A DNA stretch of 64,000 nucleotides from Symbiodinium natans (GCA_905221605.1 CAJNDS010002256.1:74571-138570), one strand, 5' to 3'. Positions 20,290 to 29,509 are shown, numbered from the stretch's first letter. Made by a program: numbers and translations. Notes: generated by a model not told the origin, from the letters alone.

Positions 20290-22675
20290 AGAGCTGCACA
20301 CAGGCGAGGCTGGTGGTTTCTTTCGCTGGCCTCGTAACATACAGCCAGATGACGACCTCAGCGAGGCCTCGGTCGATGCAGGTATGATATCACCATCACA
20401 GTCACCATCACCGAGACATACATGTCCAGCAAAGCTTACTTCACCTTCTCCACGACATCGACCTTGTGCTCATAACAATATTCGCTCACCGGCGACTTCA
20501 TCCTCCAGCAACAGCTCCTCGACCACTATTATTAGGGTGGTCGGAGCAATGCCACGAGACCGCTCCCTGGAGCCGGCAGCTCCAGTGATTCTTCGCGAAG
20601 CGCGACAGCCCTCGCGTGAGCGCGAGCCAGTAGCGCTTGAGCCGGCAACGAGGTCACCAGGCGGGATACGACCTCATCGCATTCATCGTGTACGACCTCT
20701 GGAGCGAACGGGGCAGCGGAAGCCTGTTGGTTCTGCTGGAGAGGTCTCCAGCCGCCAGAGCAACACCTTAGTCGAAAAGGAGGCAGAGGAGAGACGCCTG
20801 GCCAGTATTTCTACGATGCTTACACACAGGAAGAAACAGAAGGACGAGAAGAAGACAAACCAAGCATTGGAGTCAGATGCACAGCCTATTCCGAAGAAGA
20901 CGGTGAAGAAGACCAGAGTGAAATCGAAAGCCAAGGCAAAGGAGCGCACTCGAGTGAAGGAATTTCCCACGGGCACCATGCTGATCACCTCGAAGAAGCC
21001 GAAGAGCTACAAAGAGTGTCGGGTCGTATCTTCGACTGAGGCCTACGCTATGTCCCTGCAGGAATTACAGCAACAGGCCAAAGATCGACGACTCCGGCAG
21101 CTACAACGTCTTCAAGCCACCGCGGCGACAGTGGCCGAAACGTCTCTCGATGAGCGGCCATCCCAACCTGGTGATACGGAGGAGGTCATCCAGCAGGGCG
21201 CGAACTTGGGGAATGGCGAGGCACCGAATGTGGCGACTGTCTCTGTGGAACTGGCAGCTACCCTCCCGGATGCAGGTCCAGAGGACAAGGTGGACGACGC
21301 TACAGCCATCAATCAACGAACTTCGATAGAAGGGGAGGTCGCAACCGACGTCAACACCGCTGCCCTAGATCAATCCACATCTCCGGACAACCAGCCCGTG
21401 GCCGATACCAATGCAGTATCGGATGTAGCTGGTGAATCTGTACAAATGGATCTCTCTGCACAGCTGGAAAAGTATACCGTACCCATGGTGCACCATGCAT
21501 TGGTTGCAATACATGTATGGGTATTCGAAGTGGATTGCGTAACTCGATGCCACTGCAGGACAGTCGTCCTTTTCGTGAAGAGATCCATGGATAACGTCTG
21601 CAGACGGAAGCAGTACCACTGCCACAGGTCCCTTGTGACCCCGACTTGCGAGCATCTGCAATCTCACTATGTATTGCAACAGGTGACGCCTCCGACACTA
21701 TCAGACCCATCCCGATACACAACGAGTTTGCATTATGGTCTGGACCCAAGTTCTTGCAACATCGACCATGAGCAGCTACAGCTTATATGCCGGATGATCA
21801 CCGTTGCTGACTCATATTATTCTCATACCATGTATGGGCATGCTGATACTGATTTTCACCTTGGGATATATCAGGCTCAGAATCCTTATATCGACTGCTC
21901 GGTAGCCGGGACTACTGCTTGTATTGCTACCGCCTGCCCTGTGCAATGCCTCCCAAAAGAAGGGCAAACCACCCGGCGACTCCGCCATCGAAGCGAAGGA
22001 GGTCACGACTCACCGACGACGACATCTCGGATGACTCCTATGCCAGGATGGAAAGCGAAATCTTCGACAGCCCTTCGGAGACACCTGCAGAAGAAGGAGA
22101 CGCCACCTCCAGACCCAGTGTCACAGGACGAGGGACCGGCACCTCCACGGGAAGTAGAGCCTCAGCCGATACTGCCAAGCCTTCAATGCCGACTCCCAGG
22201 CCTGCGACCACCAGCATGGACATGGGCATCCTCGCGAGACGCGGAGCCTCGGCCGATGCTCCCAAAGCCTCGACTCCGTCACCGGGGCATCCTCGCCCAG
22301 CTACCTCGACCACTACTCCACGACCCTTCCTCTCACGCGGAGGGCCACCCCCCCCAACAGGGGCGCCACCACTATCGGTTCCTGGGCTTCGGAGTGGGCC
22401 ACCCGCCCATTGCTGATGTGGGGCAACGGCTGCAAACCTGGCACTTGGAGTTCAACGAGGGACCGACAATATCAGTCGCCGGGCAACCCACACGCAGTTG
22501 GTTCTTCCATCTCCGGCAAGGGTTTGTACACAATGTGGACGGAGCTCTCACAGCACATCACGATGTGGTCTTGGAGCCGGTCAGAGTGGTTCGGGGAACA
22601 TCACTACCAATGTCGACGACCTCAATGCCAACGCAGATCACGTCGGAGAGGACCCCACCTCGTGCTGAGGACTAA
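20051..22675 (+). CDS. LINE ORF1: SR-rich, basic, probably nucleic-acid-binding
   Basis: Starting at the ATG in TACCATGGTG, the frame codes for 874 residues. The first ~250 are full of Arg-Ser, Ser-Pro and Pro-Arg pairs (RSRTRSRVPLRRR, SQSPSPRH). A strongly basic, coiled-coil-like stretch follows (VEKEAEERRLASI, then a Lys-rich KKTVKKTRVKSKAKAKERTR) and after that an acidic Ala/Thr-rich region. This fits the RNA-binding role of LINE ORF1 proteins, although no RRM or CCHC knuckle is seen. The frame is open upstream to 19322, but protein-like composition begins around 20051. The last ~240 residues overlap two other open frames, so the true end may be earlier. Confidence 0.55.
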   Translation: MVNRGRSPLPRHGYRSTRTDASRSRTRSRVPLRRRDPQPVRSPLPRLCGEPGRRPLPRHRPQRAARQRTPSQSPTPDHARELHTGEAGGFFRWPRNIQPDDDLSEASVDAGMISPSQSPSPRHTCPAKLTSPSPRHRPCAHNNIRSPATSSSSNSSSTTIIRVVGAMPRDRSLEPAAPVILREARQPSREREPVALEPATRSPGGIRPHRIHRVRPLERTGQRKPVGSAGEVSSRQSNTLVEKEAEERRLASISTMLTHRKKQKDEKKTNQALESDAQPIPKKTVKKTRVKSKAKAKERTRVKEFPTGTMLITSKKPKSYKECRVVSSTEAYAMSLQELQQQAKDRRLRQLQRLQATAATVAETSLDERPSQPGDTEEVIQQGANLGNGEAPNVATVSVELAATLPDAGPEDKVDDATAINQRTSIEGEVATDVNTAALDQSTSPDNQPVADTNAVSDVAGESVQMDLSAQLEKYTVPMVHHALVAIHVWVFEVDCVTRCHCRTVVLFVKRSMDNVCRRKQYHCHRSLVTPTCEHLQSHYVLQQVTPPTLSDPSRYTTSLHYGLDPSSCNIDHEQLQLICRMITVADSYYSHTMYGHADTDFHLGIYQAQNPYIDCSVAGTTACIATACPVQCLPKEGQTTRRLRHRSEGGHDSPTTTSRMTPMPGWKAKSSTALRRHLQKKETPPPDPVSQDEGPAPPREVEPQPILPSLQCRLPGLRPPAWTWASSRDAEPRPMLPKPRLRHRGILAQLPRPLLHDPSSHAEGHPPQQGRHHYRFLGFGVGHPPIADVGQRLQTWHLEFNEGPTISVAGQPTRSWFFHLRQGFVHNVDGALTAHHDVVLEPVRVVRGTSLPMSTTSMPTQITSERTPPRAED
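21946..22416 (+). CDS. Short basic, Pro/Ser-rich LINE ORF
   Basis: The ATG at 21946 (GCAATGCCTCCC) opens 156 codons starting MPPKRRANHP, with a nuclear-localisation-like cluster PSKRRRSRL and an acidic run DDDISDD, then Pro/Thr/Ser-rich. Its stop TGA (22414-22416) overlaps the ATG of the long EN-RT ORF in the arrangement TGATG. That overlap supports it as a real upstream partner translated by termination-reinitiation. No domain is recognised. Confidence 0.45.
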   Translation: MPPKRRANHPATPPSKRRRSRLTDDDISDDSYARMESEIFDSPSETPAEEGDATSRPSVTGRGTGTSTGSRASADTAKPSMPTPRPATTSMDMGILARRGASADAPKASTPSPGHPRPATSTTTPRPFLSRGGPPPPTGAPPLSVPGLRSGPPAHC

Positions 22676-25600
22676 CAAAGCCAAGATATGGCAGATGGCA
22701 ACTTTCAGAGCACTCGATCGGATATGGGGAATAAAAAGCAGATCGCATCCATGGGCCCGCTTTCGCTATAAAGCATGTACGAAGCGTATGAAACGTGGGA
22801 TCACTCAGAGTCAATATTGTACATCGGCTCTCGCAGCTGGGGCGTATAAGGTCTGGTACTTTCTCGCGTACTACATGATGGCAGCATGCGGCCAGCTCGG
22901 TGGATGCATTCTCTTGATCTCAGCTCTATGTTCCAAGTATGATGACAGACAGACTACAAATTTTTCTCAATGGTTTATCTCAGGAGGATTCCAGATTAAG
23001 AGCCGCTCGGGTCCCAAGTCCCGGGGCGACAGCTTCCAAGGTACACCCACTTATGGTGCATGGTTGCGGCTACTCGTGCTTTCTTCTTGTATATATGCTG
23101 CAACAGCTGTCGTAGAACCGAGGGTGGCCTCCTCCGTCCAGGAGGCTGAACCGGGTACTCGTCTTTCGGGACCCGGGAATGTGCACGATCTCGGTTATGA
23201 TCGGCCTGTCAGCTTCACAAACACGCAGGCCTGCAAACGATCTTTCCGAAGAGCGAGGATGAGAGTGCAGAAACGCATTTCCGAGGGAAAGGCTGGCGAA
23301 ACCATGTACAGGGGTAGATTGCACACGGCACAGAGTCTCGGTATGCGCAATACTTGTTTTCGTAGTTTCACTGAAGGCAGACGACCGCTACACACCTGGA
23401 GCCGTCGGCCCGGCCACATGACGCTGAGATACATGACATGGAACTGCAGTGGCCTAGGCAATATGCTGCTACCAGAATTAATTCAATGGCTGGACGAGCT
23501 ACCTTCGCAGCAAAGACCTCACGTTGTATTTCTGCAGGAGTCCCATTGGAGTATTACGAGCGAATGGGAATCCAAAGGATGGATGCATATCTCCTCGGGC
23601 CATGCAGAAAAAGACAAATCGGCAGGACTGTTGACCCTGATCAACATACCGCATGTGACCACCAAGGAGGTTCGTGTACGTCGCGTACTACAAGGTCGCT
23701 TGGATCACATCCGTATCACGCACAGCAAGGGTGTATTGGACATTCTAAACTGCTACAATCAAGCGGTATCCTTTCAACAACCGGAGTCCCATTATCTCAA
23801 GCGATCCCAACTGTATCGCAACCTGGATAAGATCTTATGTTCCTTGGCGGTTGAGCATCAAGTTTTGGTGGCTGGTGACTTTAATTTACAACTTCGCAGA
23901 GAAGAACCATATGTCGGCTCGGCCACATGCTTGCGAGCACCCTTGGACGCCCAAATTGCCAAAGATGTCGAACAATTCTTGGAGGTGGTTCGCAAACATG
24001 CACTATGTGCACTCAATACATGGCGAGGACGACGACCACATACCTTTACTCATCTGAAGTACAAAACTCAGATTGACTATGTATTTACCAGGCAATCCCA
24101 AGCTACAGGGCTGGCCAAGCAAGCAATGCCTCAACATGATTTCATTGTCGGGGCTTGGAGGGACACGAAGCACTACCCGGTTATGGGCATAGTTCATGTA
24201 CCCAAACCTACATGGCAACAACGACAATGTCCCAAATACGATATTACAGCCATCCTGCAGGAGGTACAGAACCCTGGGACGATCTCTCAGGCCATCCATG
24301 CCCAAATGATGGAGTCACTAAGTACTTTGCCCCTCGATCGGTATGACGACATCCCGATACTGCTACATGATCTTTGCAGCCGCTATTTTCTGAGGGTCCC
24401 AGAGCAGCACTCACCCACACCACAGCAAGTGGAGCTGAAGCAATACATCACAACAATGTGGGGACACTACAAGGCAGCCAAAACAGGGTCTATGATGGGT
24501 TCACCGCTCCGTGGACTACTACGTCGCTGGAGGCACCTTGTGCAATACCACAAAATGCGAAAGGAGTCCCAAAAAGTTGGTCGAAGATTGAAGCGAGAGC
24601 GATTCCAAACCTATCTGGAAATGGCAGAGGAGGCGGCCAATACATCCAACACAGTGGCCCTTTACAAACTTGTTCGCAAGCTGGCTCCCAAGTCTCGACG
24701 TCAACAGGTACAAATACGGGATGCCGAAGGAATGATTATTTCCGAACTCGACGAAGAAGAACATCTTCGAAAACACTTCGAGGGAGTATGGCATCTTCCC
24801 ATGCAGTGGGAATCGCCCTCATTGTGCACCGCTGTGGTTGAACAAGGTGATGGGTCGACATTCTGCATAACTGCGAACGAAATCCGACAAGCTGTATGTG
24901 CGATTCGCCCACGCAAAGCGGTCAGCCCACATCTTCCTCCTGCACCTTTTTGGAAAATAGCTGCGCCAGCACTTGGACAGTGGCTATCCGGACAGAAAGG
25001 CATCCAGACGGCGGACATCCGATACCCTCCATCATGGCTTATGACCTCCGTGGCTCTTCTTCAGAAGCCTGGCAAGCCAGTAGGCCCCCTTACGTCTCTA
25101 CGCCCCATTGGCCTACAAGACCCTCTCTCCAAAGCGTACACTTCGATTCTGGCCCAGCACTTCAAACCCTATGCTCTAAAATACCTGCGCAGGATCCCAC
25201 AATATGCATACCTCCCAGGCCGTGACGTTATGTGTGCATTGATGCGTGCAGTACAACATTGTCGATCAGTTCGTACCACCATACAGAGTCAAGCCTACAA
25301 TCTGCATCATCTCAGACAGGGCACGAGCACGACTGATTTTCGAGCAGGTCTTCAGGTATCCCTGGACCTGTCTCAAGCCTTTGACACAGGCCCATGGTCC
25401 CTAGTTATGGAAGCAGTACGCCGAACAGGTGCTCCTGAAGGCCTATGCTCTGCGATTGCTCAATGGATCCAGGGCACGGTATACGAACTCACGTACAAAC
25501 GCACCCGGCTTCTAGTCCATGCAGGACGTGGTGTTCGCCAGGGCTGCTGCCTCTCGCCGATTGTATGGTCGGTATTCACTGGACTCCTCTATCAGGAATT

Positions 25601-28600
25601 TGAGGCTATCGGTGGCTTGCGCTCTCCCACAGGAACGCTGTCCATGTTCGCTGACGACAAGCACATATGCTGGGAGCTGACCTCACCGACTGATCTTCAT
25701 GGGGCTCTTCAATCTCTGGGTCAACTCCTTCGGCTGCTTCGAAGATTTGGCTTGAAGGTCAATGCCAACAAGTCCAAGGCCATATTGCATGTGCAGGGCA
25801 AAGGCTCGGAACGGATCAAGCGCACCTGCATCGAACTTGTAAAGGATGAAAAACATCTGAAGGTACCGATCTTTGAAGCGAATACTGTGACAGTGGAGCT
25901 CATTCCACTGGTGTCTCAGCTTCACTACATGGGTATAGTATTGTCATACACGAGTTTTGAAGAGCAGACAATGAGACACCGGATTGCGGTTGGAAGGGCG
26001 AATTACGATCGCTTACGGAAACTGGTCAATGCCCGAAAGATTCTTCGGCTACATCATCGCATTCGACTATGGCGTTGCACTATTCTTCCAGCGATGACGT
26101 ATGGACTACTAAGTACGGGCTTAACCAAAACATCAGCGGACATGTTTGCAGTTGCATGGATCAAACAAATTCGGGCAATATCCAACTCGCCAGTTCATCT
26201 TACGGGAGAGAGATCGTTGGATCTATTACAGAGAGTAGGCCTGCCGGAACCAATGCAACATCTACACAAACTGGCCTCCAGTCGACTTCTCAATCTTCAA
26301 CAACTGTACAGACAGATCGAGCCGGATGATATCATGAAGGACCCAATGATTGAGAACATCCTGCACAACAGAATTATGGAGTTCAAACAGCTCGCCCTGG
26401 AGGCTACGTACCACCGAAAACACGACTCCACCCTGGTACATATCCCGTTGCAGGAGGGCTTTTCATGTCCAGAATGTGGCATTTACTTTAATACTCAAGC
26501 AGCCATGCGGCAGCACGTTACAAAAAAACACTCAACTGAACATGAGCCTGATGTAGCTGCGAGGTCGTTTGCTGATGTCAATGCAGACATACGCAGATAC
26601 GGGGTTGATGGCATGCCACAATGTTGTTTCTGCTTGAGCAAGTTCAACACATGGAGTAGCTTGGGGCGCCACATTAAACTGAATCGATGCACAGCTCCCA
26701 CCGGCTCAGCGATAGCCCTCCCTCCTGCCCAGCCCACCCGCGGTGCTACTGAGGTTCGAGACAAGATTCCAGTCGCATCGGATTCTGACTTCCAGCAATC
26801 ATTTCGTAAAGGGGGACTCAGTTATCTCTGCAGGCGCAAGGACGTGCTTCAGGAGCTCGCTCATCACTGCGCGATCTGCAGACAATGGCTGGTTAACAAG
26901 CATGACTTTGGGTCCCACTTTGTCAAATCCCATCAGGACCTCTGGAACAAGTACGGCACGCGGGCCACCAAGCTGGTAGTTCCTTTTGTACTGTCAGCTC
27001 CGTGTATATATTGCGGTGGAGTGGCCAGCATGCACACTAAACACAAATGCCCGACTCTACTGCAGGTCTTCTTTTCGAATCTGATCTTTCATGACAGAGC
27101 TGCAATTTCAGCCCCCGACCAGCAGCGAACTGTCCACCTACTCCAAAGCGTTCCAGGGTCTCGGAGCCAAGATGATCCAGCAATCCGACCAGAGTCCCCC
27201 ATCGACGGCAACAGGGATGGAGATGGAACCAATGGCAGGCTCCAAAAGAAAGGAGGTGGAGCAAGAGACGGCGCCAATGTTGGTTACGGCAGCAGCGTCG
27301 AAGCTTCAGAAAAAGGGACCTGGAAGGGGCAAGGGCAAGGCCAAGACCAATGCCGGAACCTCCCAGTCATCGCAATCTCAGCTCACCAATCTGGTGCACA
27401 CCATCGCGAGACTATCGATTCGACACGAAGATGCATTGGCGGCGCAAAGACTCAATCAAGCCTACGTGATGTTTTTGCAAATCAAATCCGCAGGGGAGCT
27501 CCAATCGCTCGTATCCCCCCTGTACACGGCGTCACAGACGTTCGACACAGAGAAGGAGATGGGCAAAGCCAAGTATCCGAAACGGGTGGTCCTAGTCAGC
27601 CTCATCCTTCGCGAGTTGGTATCACGAGTGGACATCCTGACGAAGAACGACGACGCGATGCGGAGCGCGGTGCAGGCACAGTTGCTGGTCAAGGACGAGG
27701 ACGACGATCCGTGTTGGCCCTACTTGCAATGGGATCCCGACAGTCGCCAGGAACTCCGCAACCAGGATCGGGAGCCCATGAAGCTGGAGCGGTGGCATCG
27801 CAAAATGCAGAGTGTCATAGGCCTTCTGACGGGGGAGACGGTTCTACGATGTCAGCCCAGCCGGAAGCTGACGGCCAACATGGAGGGCGACCAGGTGGCT
27901 ATGTTCCTCGAGATCGGCACCGTGGGCGAATCGGAGCAAGACCTTCACCGCCATCTTCGGGACATGTGCGACCTCTCGGTGTGGAAGATGGTACTGGGAA
28001 GGTTCCGAAGGGATCGTCTTCAGCGGAACCCCCTGGCGAACCGGGTCATGGAGCTTCTCCCGGACAACGCCTGATGACTGCGGCTGCCCTCCCAGTTCTG
28101 CAAAACACTGGCAATACATGCTATCAGAATGCACTACTTCTGTGTATATGGTGGCTCAGCCGGCATTTTCATGAATCGATGGGAGGACTCCTGCTTACAG
28201 TTCAGCAGCGGGTTGCAGAGACAAATGGCAGGCTGTGTGATATAGAGGAATGGTCAAGAATCTTGGCCATATGGGGCAGACCGGGTACACAACAGGATGT
28301 GGTTGAATTTTTGATGTTCCTCCTGGAATATGTCACGATTCCTGGATTGGGAGGGTCAATTCACTCATACGACCCGACCTCCGCTCTGGTGGATGTGACT
28401 GATCTAACCTCAGCGCCGATTATACTTCACATTGGCCGACACCGCAGCCTTCCCGCCATGATACAGGAATGGCATCAGACAACAGAAGGGCTGCAGTTTC
28501 TGATACATCCGCCAAGGATTCTTTTCCTACAGGTCATGCGGTTCTCACTTCAGCATGGCCGGATCCGGAAGAACAATGTTCGTCTCAAGATCCCAGACAG

Positions 28601-28853
28601 TCTTCTCATACCGACCTTGGTGGAAAATCGGAAAGCTCTGCGGTCATATCATGTTGTATCCGGGGTATACCATCTGGGCAACAGTCCGCAATCTGGTCAT
28701 TATCGTGCCTTCTTTCATGAGTTTCAATCCGGGTGCGATGGTGATATTCGCAGATATACTTCTGATGATGGTGTGAGCGTGGCTGAACTCTCCTCAAAAG
28801 AGGCTGAGGTCCTAATGCGGAATTTTTATCTCCTTGCACTAGTGGGTGATTGA
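22416..28853 (+). CDS. LINE ORF2: APE endonuclease, reverse transcriptase, C2H2 fingers, in frame with a C-terminal USP domain
   Basis: The frame has 2145 codons. Residues 1-330 have no recognised domain. An APE-type endonuclease starts at residue ~335 (LRYMTWNCSGLGN) with QES, GDFNL, TQIDYVF and a terminal HYP, covering the Asn, Glu, Asp-Asn and His positions. The reverse transcriptase spans about residues 870-1250: LRPIGLQDPLSKAY, VSLDLSQAFDTGPW with the first Asp, GRGVRQGCCLSP, and FADD at residue 1078 (25647-25658). Cys/His fingers follow: CPECGIYFNTQAAMRQH at 26466, CCFCLSKFNTWSSLGRH, CAICRQWLVNKHDFGSH and a CIYC cluster. From about 27091 to 28070 the frame is Gly/Arg/Ser-rich without a domain and overlaps another ORF. 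It then continues into a ubiquitin-specific protease domain. No RNase H is seen. Confidence 0.9.
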   Translation: MWGNGCKPGTWSSTRDRQYQSPGNPHAVGSSISGKGLYTMWTELSQHITMWSWSRSEWFGEHHYQCRRPQCQRRSRRRGPHLVLRTNKAKIWQMATFRALDRIWGIKSRSHPWARFRYKACTKRMKRGITQSQYCTSALAAGAYKVWYFLAYYMMAACGQLGGCILLISALCSKYDDRQTTNFSQWFISGGFQIKSRSGPKSRGDSFQGTPTYGAWLRLLVLSSCIYAATAVVEPRVASSVQEAEPGTRLSGPGNVHDLGYDRPVSFTNTQACKRSFRRARMRVQKRISEGKAGETMYRGRLHTAQSLGMRNTCFRSFTEGRRPLHTWSRRPGHMTLRYMTWNCSGLGNMLLPELIQWLDELPSQQRPHVVFLQESHWSITSEWESKGWMHISSGHAEKDKSAGLLTLINIPHVTTKEVRVRRVLQGRLDHIRITHSKGVLDILNCYNQAVSFQQPESHYLKRSQLYRNLDKILCSLAVEHQVLVAGDFNLQLRREEPYVGSATCLRAPLDAQIAKDVEQFLEVVRKHALCALNTWRGRRPHTFTHLKYKTQIDYVFTRQSQATGLAKQAMPQHDFIVGAWRDTKHYPVMGIVHVPKPTWQQRQCPKYDITAILQEVQNPGTISQAIHAQMMESLSTLPLDRYDDIPILLHDLCSRYFLRVPEQHSPTPQQVELKQYITTMWGHYKAAKTGSMMGSPLRGLLRRWRHLVQYHKMRKESQKVGRRLKRERFQTYLEMAEEAANTSNTVALYKLVRKLAPKSRRQQVQIRDAEGMIISELDEEEHLRKHFEGVWHLPMQWESPSLCTAVVEQGDGSTFCITANEIRQAVCAIRPRKAVSPHLPPAPFWKIAAPALGQWLSGQKGIQTADIRYPPSWLMTSVALLQKPGKPVGPLTSLRPIGLQDPLSKAYTSILAQHFKPYALKYLRRIPQYAYLPGRDVMCALMRAVQHCRSVRTTIQSQAYNLHHLRQGTSTTDFRAGLQVSLDLSQAFDTGPWSLVMEAVRRTGAPEGLCSAIAQWIQGTVYELTYKRTRLLVHAGRGVRQGCCLSPIVWSVFTGLLYQEFEAIGGLRSPTGTLSMFADDKHICWELTSPTDLHGALQSLGQLLRLLRRFGLKVNANKSKAILHVQGKGSERIKRTCIELVKDEKHLKVPIFEANTVTVELIPLVSQLHYMGIVLSYTSFEEQTMRHRIAVGRANYDRLRKLVNARKILRLHHRIRLWRCTILPAMTYGLLSTGLTKTSADMFAVAWIKQIRAISNSPVHLTGERSLDLLQRVGLPEPMQHLHKLASSRLLNLQQLYRQIEPDDIMKDPMIENILHNRIMEFKQLALEATYHRKHDSTLVHIPLQEGFSCPECGIYFNTQAAMRQHVTKKHSTEHEPDVAARSFADVNADIRRYGVDGMPQCCFCLSKFNTWSSLGRHIKLNRCTAPTGSAIALPPAQPTRGATEVRDKIPVASDSDFQQSFRKGGLSYLCRRKDVLQELAHHCAICRQWLVNKHDFGSHFVKSHQDLWNKYGTRATKLVVPFVLSAPCIYCGGVASMHTKHKCPTLLQVFFSNLIFHDRAAISAPDQQRTVHLLQSVPGSRSQDDPAIRPESPIDGNRDGDGTNGRLQKKGGGARDGANVGYGSSVEASEKGTWKGQGQGQDQCRNLPVIAISAHQSGAHHRETIDSTRRCIGGAKTQSSLRDVFANQIRRGAPIARIPPVHGVTDVRHREGDGQSQVSETGGPSQPHPSRVGITSGHPDEERRRDAERGAGTVAGQGRGRRSVLALLAMGSRQSPGTPQPGSGAHEAGAVASQNAECHRPSDGGDGSTMSAQPEADGQHGGRPGGYVPRDRHRGRIGARPSPPSSGHVRPLGVEDGTGKVPKGSSSAEPPGEPGHGASPGQRLMTAAALPVLQNTGNTCYQNALLLCIWWLSRHFHESMGGLLLTVQQRVAETNGRLCDIEEWSRILAIWGRPGTQQDVVEFLMFLLEYVTIPGLGGSIHSYDPTSALVDVTDLTSAPIILHIGRHRSLPAMIQEWHQTTEGLQFLIHPPRILFLQVMRFSLQHGRIRKNNVRLKIPDSLLIPTLVENRKALRSYHVVSGVYHLGNSPQSGHYRAFFHEFQSGCDGDIRRYTSDDGVSVAELSSKEAEVLMRNFYLLALVGD
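27091..28074 (+). CDS. Overlapping LINE ORF of unknown function
   Basis: The ATG at 27091 opens 327 codons in a different phase from ORF2. After a Lys/Gly-rich segment (KKGPGRGKGKAK) come long amphipathic helices (LVHTIARLSIRHEDALAAQR, YPKRVVLVSLILRELVSRVD) and a conserved-looking C-terminal part (LRDMCDLSVWKMVLGRFRR). Composition is much more protein-like than that of ORF2's frame in the same stretch, so this is probably the coding frame here. It ends TGA at 28072-28074, overlapping the ATG of the protease segment (TGATG). No domain is recognised. It may be a structural or nucleic-acid-binding partner. Confidence 0.65.
   Translation: MTELQFQPPTSSELSTYSKAFQGLGAKMIQQSDQSPPSTATGMEMEPMAGSKRKEVEQETAPMLVTAAASKLQKKGPGRGKGKAKTNAGTSQSSQSQLTNLVHTIARLSIRHEDALAAQRLNQAYVMFLQIKSAGELQSLVSPLYTASQTFDTEKEMGKAKYPKRVVLVSLILRELVSRVDILTKNDDAMRSAVQAQLLVKDEDDDPCWPYLQWDPDSRQELRNQDREPMKLERWHRKMQSVIGLLTGETVLRCQPSRKLTANMEGDQVAMFLEIGTVGESEQDLHRHLRDMCDLSVWKMVLGRFRRDRLQRNPLANRVMELLPDNA
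28074..28853 (+). CDS. Ubiquitin-specific protease (USP, C19) domain of the LINE
   Basis: The ATG at 28074 overlaps the preceding stop and gives 259 residues, also in frame with ORF2, so the product may be separate or fused. The Cys box reads LQNTGNTCYQNALLLCIWW with the nucleophile Cys at 28119-28121. The His box reads SGVYHLGNSPQSGHYRAFFH with the catalytic His at 28698-28700. YTSDDGVSVAEL follows, where the third catalytic residue of USPs lies, and the domain ends FYLLAL. The intermediate QQDVVEFLMFLLE matches the QQDAxEFL motif of the family. The Cys-finger (zinc) insertion seems absent, and at 259 residues the domain is shorter than usual. The expected activity is removal of ubiquitin from proteins. 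A role in protecting element proteins from degradation is inference. Confidence 0.9.
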   Translation: MTAAALPVLQNTGNTCYQNALLLCIWWLSRHFHESMGGLLLTVQQRVAETNGRLCDIEEWSRILAIWGRPGTQQDVVEFLMFLLEYVTIPGLGGSIHSYDPTSALVDVTDLTSAPIILHIGRHRSLPAMIQEWHQTTEGLQFLIHPPRILFLQVMRFSLQHGRIRKNNVRLKIPDSLLIPTLVENRKALRSYHVVSGVYHLGNSPQSGHYRAFFHEFQSGCDGDIRRYTSDDGVSVAELSSKEAEVLMRNFYLLALVGD

Positions 28854-29509
28854 TCCTTCCTCTTTTTGCTTTCCGACTTATACTATGCCACCTGCACTGT
28901 TTTTTGTGGATACTCGCCCGCTGCACTCGATTACAGGTGATCTTTTGTCAAATCACAGATCGACGGAAGGGCACGTTCGTAGGCTGCTGCTGTTGTTGGG
29001 TATCGAGTTTGGTATCACGCTCTTGTTGTTTGTCCTGGAACAAGCCCTTCCTGCAGCCAACTAGTAGCTCCAACAGCCACTTCGATCGATGCAGCGAAGC
29101 TCTCATGTTCACTGGATATCTATTCCGCTCCTTACTATCTGGTTTATTGTCTTCCCCAGCTGCACCATCTTCTCGCACGTAGTGTTTCAATCCCGGAGAG
29201 CTGGCCAAGATGCTTAGCGAATTCGGCTGTCTATGTTGCTATGTTGCTTAATCAGCACTGTTCTTTGTCGTGTTTCTGTAGTGCCTTTGCTGGGTCTTCG
29301 GACCGGAAGGCCAATCTCTCATAGGCATGTGCTGGGTCCTAGGACCGGCATGCCAGCCTCGTGGTTTCACACTCTTGAGGCTTGCTTATGCAAGTGCAGC
29401 TACAAGCTGCCAGGCTATCTATGCTGGCTCATTATCGCTACGCGGGTCCAACAGCGTCTGCATGTCTCTGCTATGCACTGACCCGTTGCGAATCAAAGTC
29501 AAAGTCAAA
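28854..29509 (+). other. LINE 3' untranslated region and tail
   Basis: No further ORF with domain content. Two related phrases, GTGCTGGGTCCTAGGACCGGCATGCC and GCTGGGTCTTCGGACCGGAAGGCC (29289-29353), each contain a short hairpin and could be the structure recognised by the reverse transcriptase. The end is a CAAAGT-type tandem tail. Confidence 0.6.

Larger units (their letters stand above)
19080..29509 (+). mobile_element. LINE (non-LTR retrotransposon) with endonuclease, RT, zinc fingers and a USP deubiquitinase
   Basis: An insertion of 10,430 bp bounded by a perfect 16-bp duplication and ending in a short AAAGTC repeat tail (about 29491-29509), both typical of target-primed reverse transcription. 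It carries a 5' untranslated region (19080-19317), several short ORFs, an SR-rich ORF1, an APE endonuclease-reverse transcriptase-zinc finger ORF, and a ubiquitin-specific protease at the 3' end. All main frames are open, and the copy appears full-length and possibly intact. Perfect target duplication suggests a young insertion. Confidence 0.88.
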
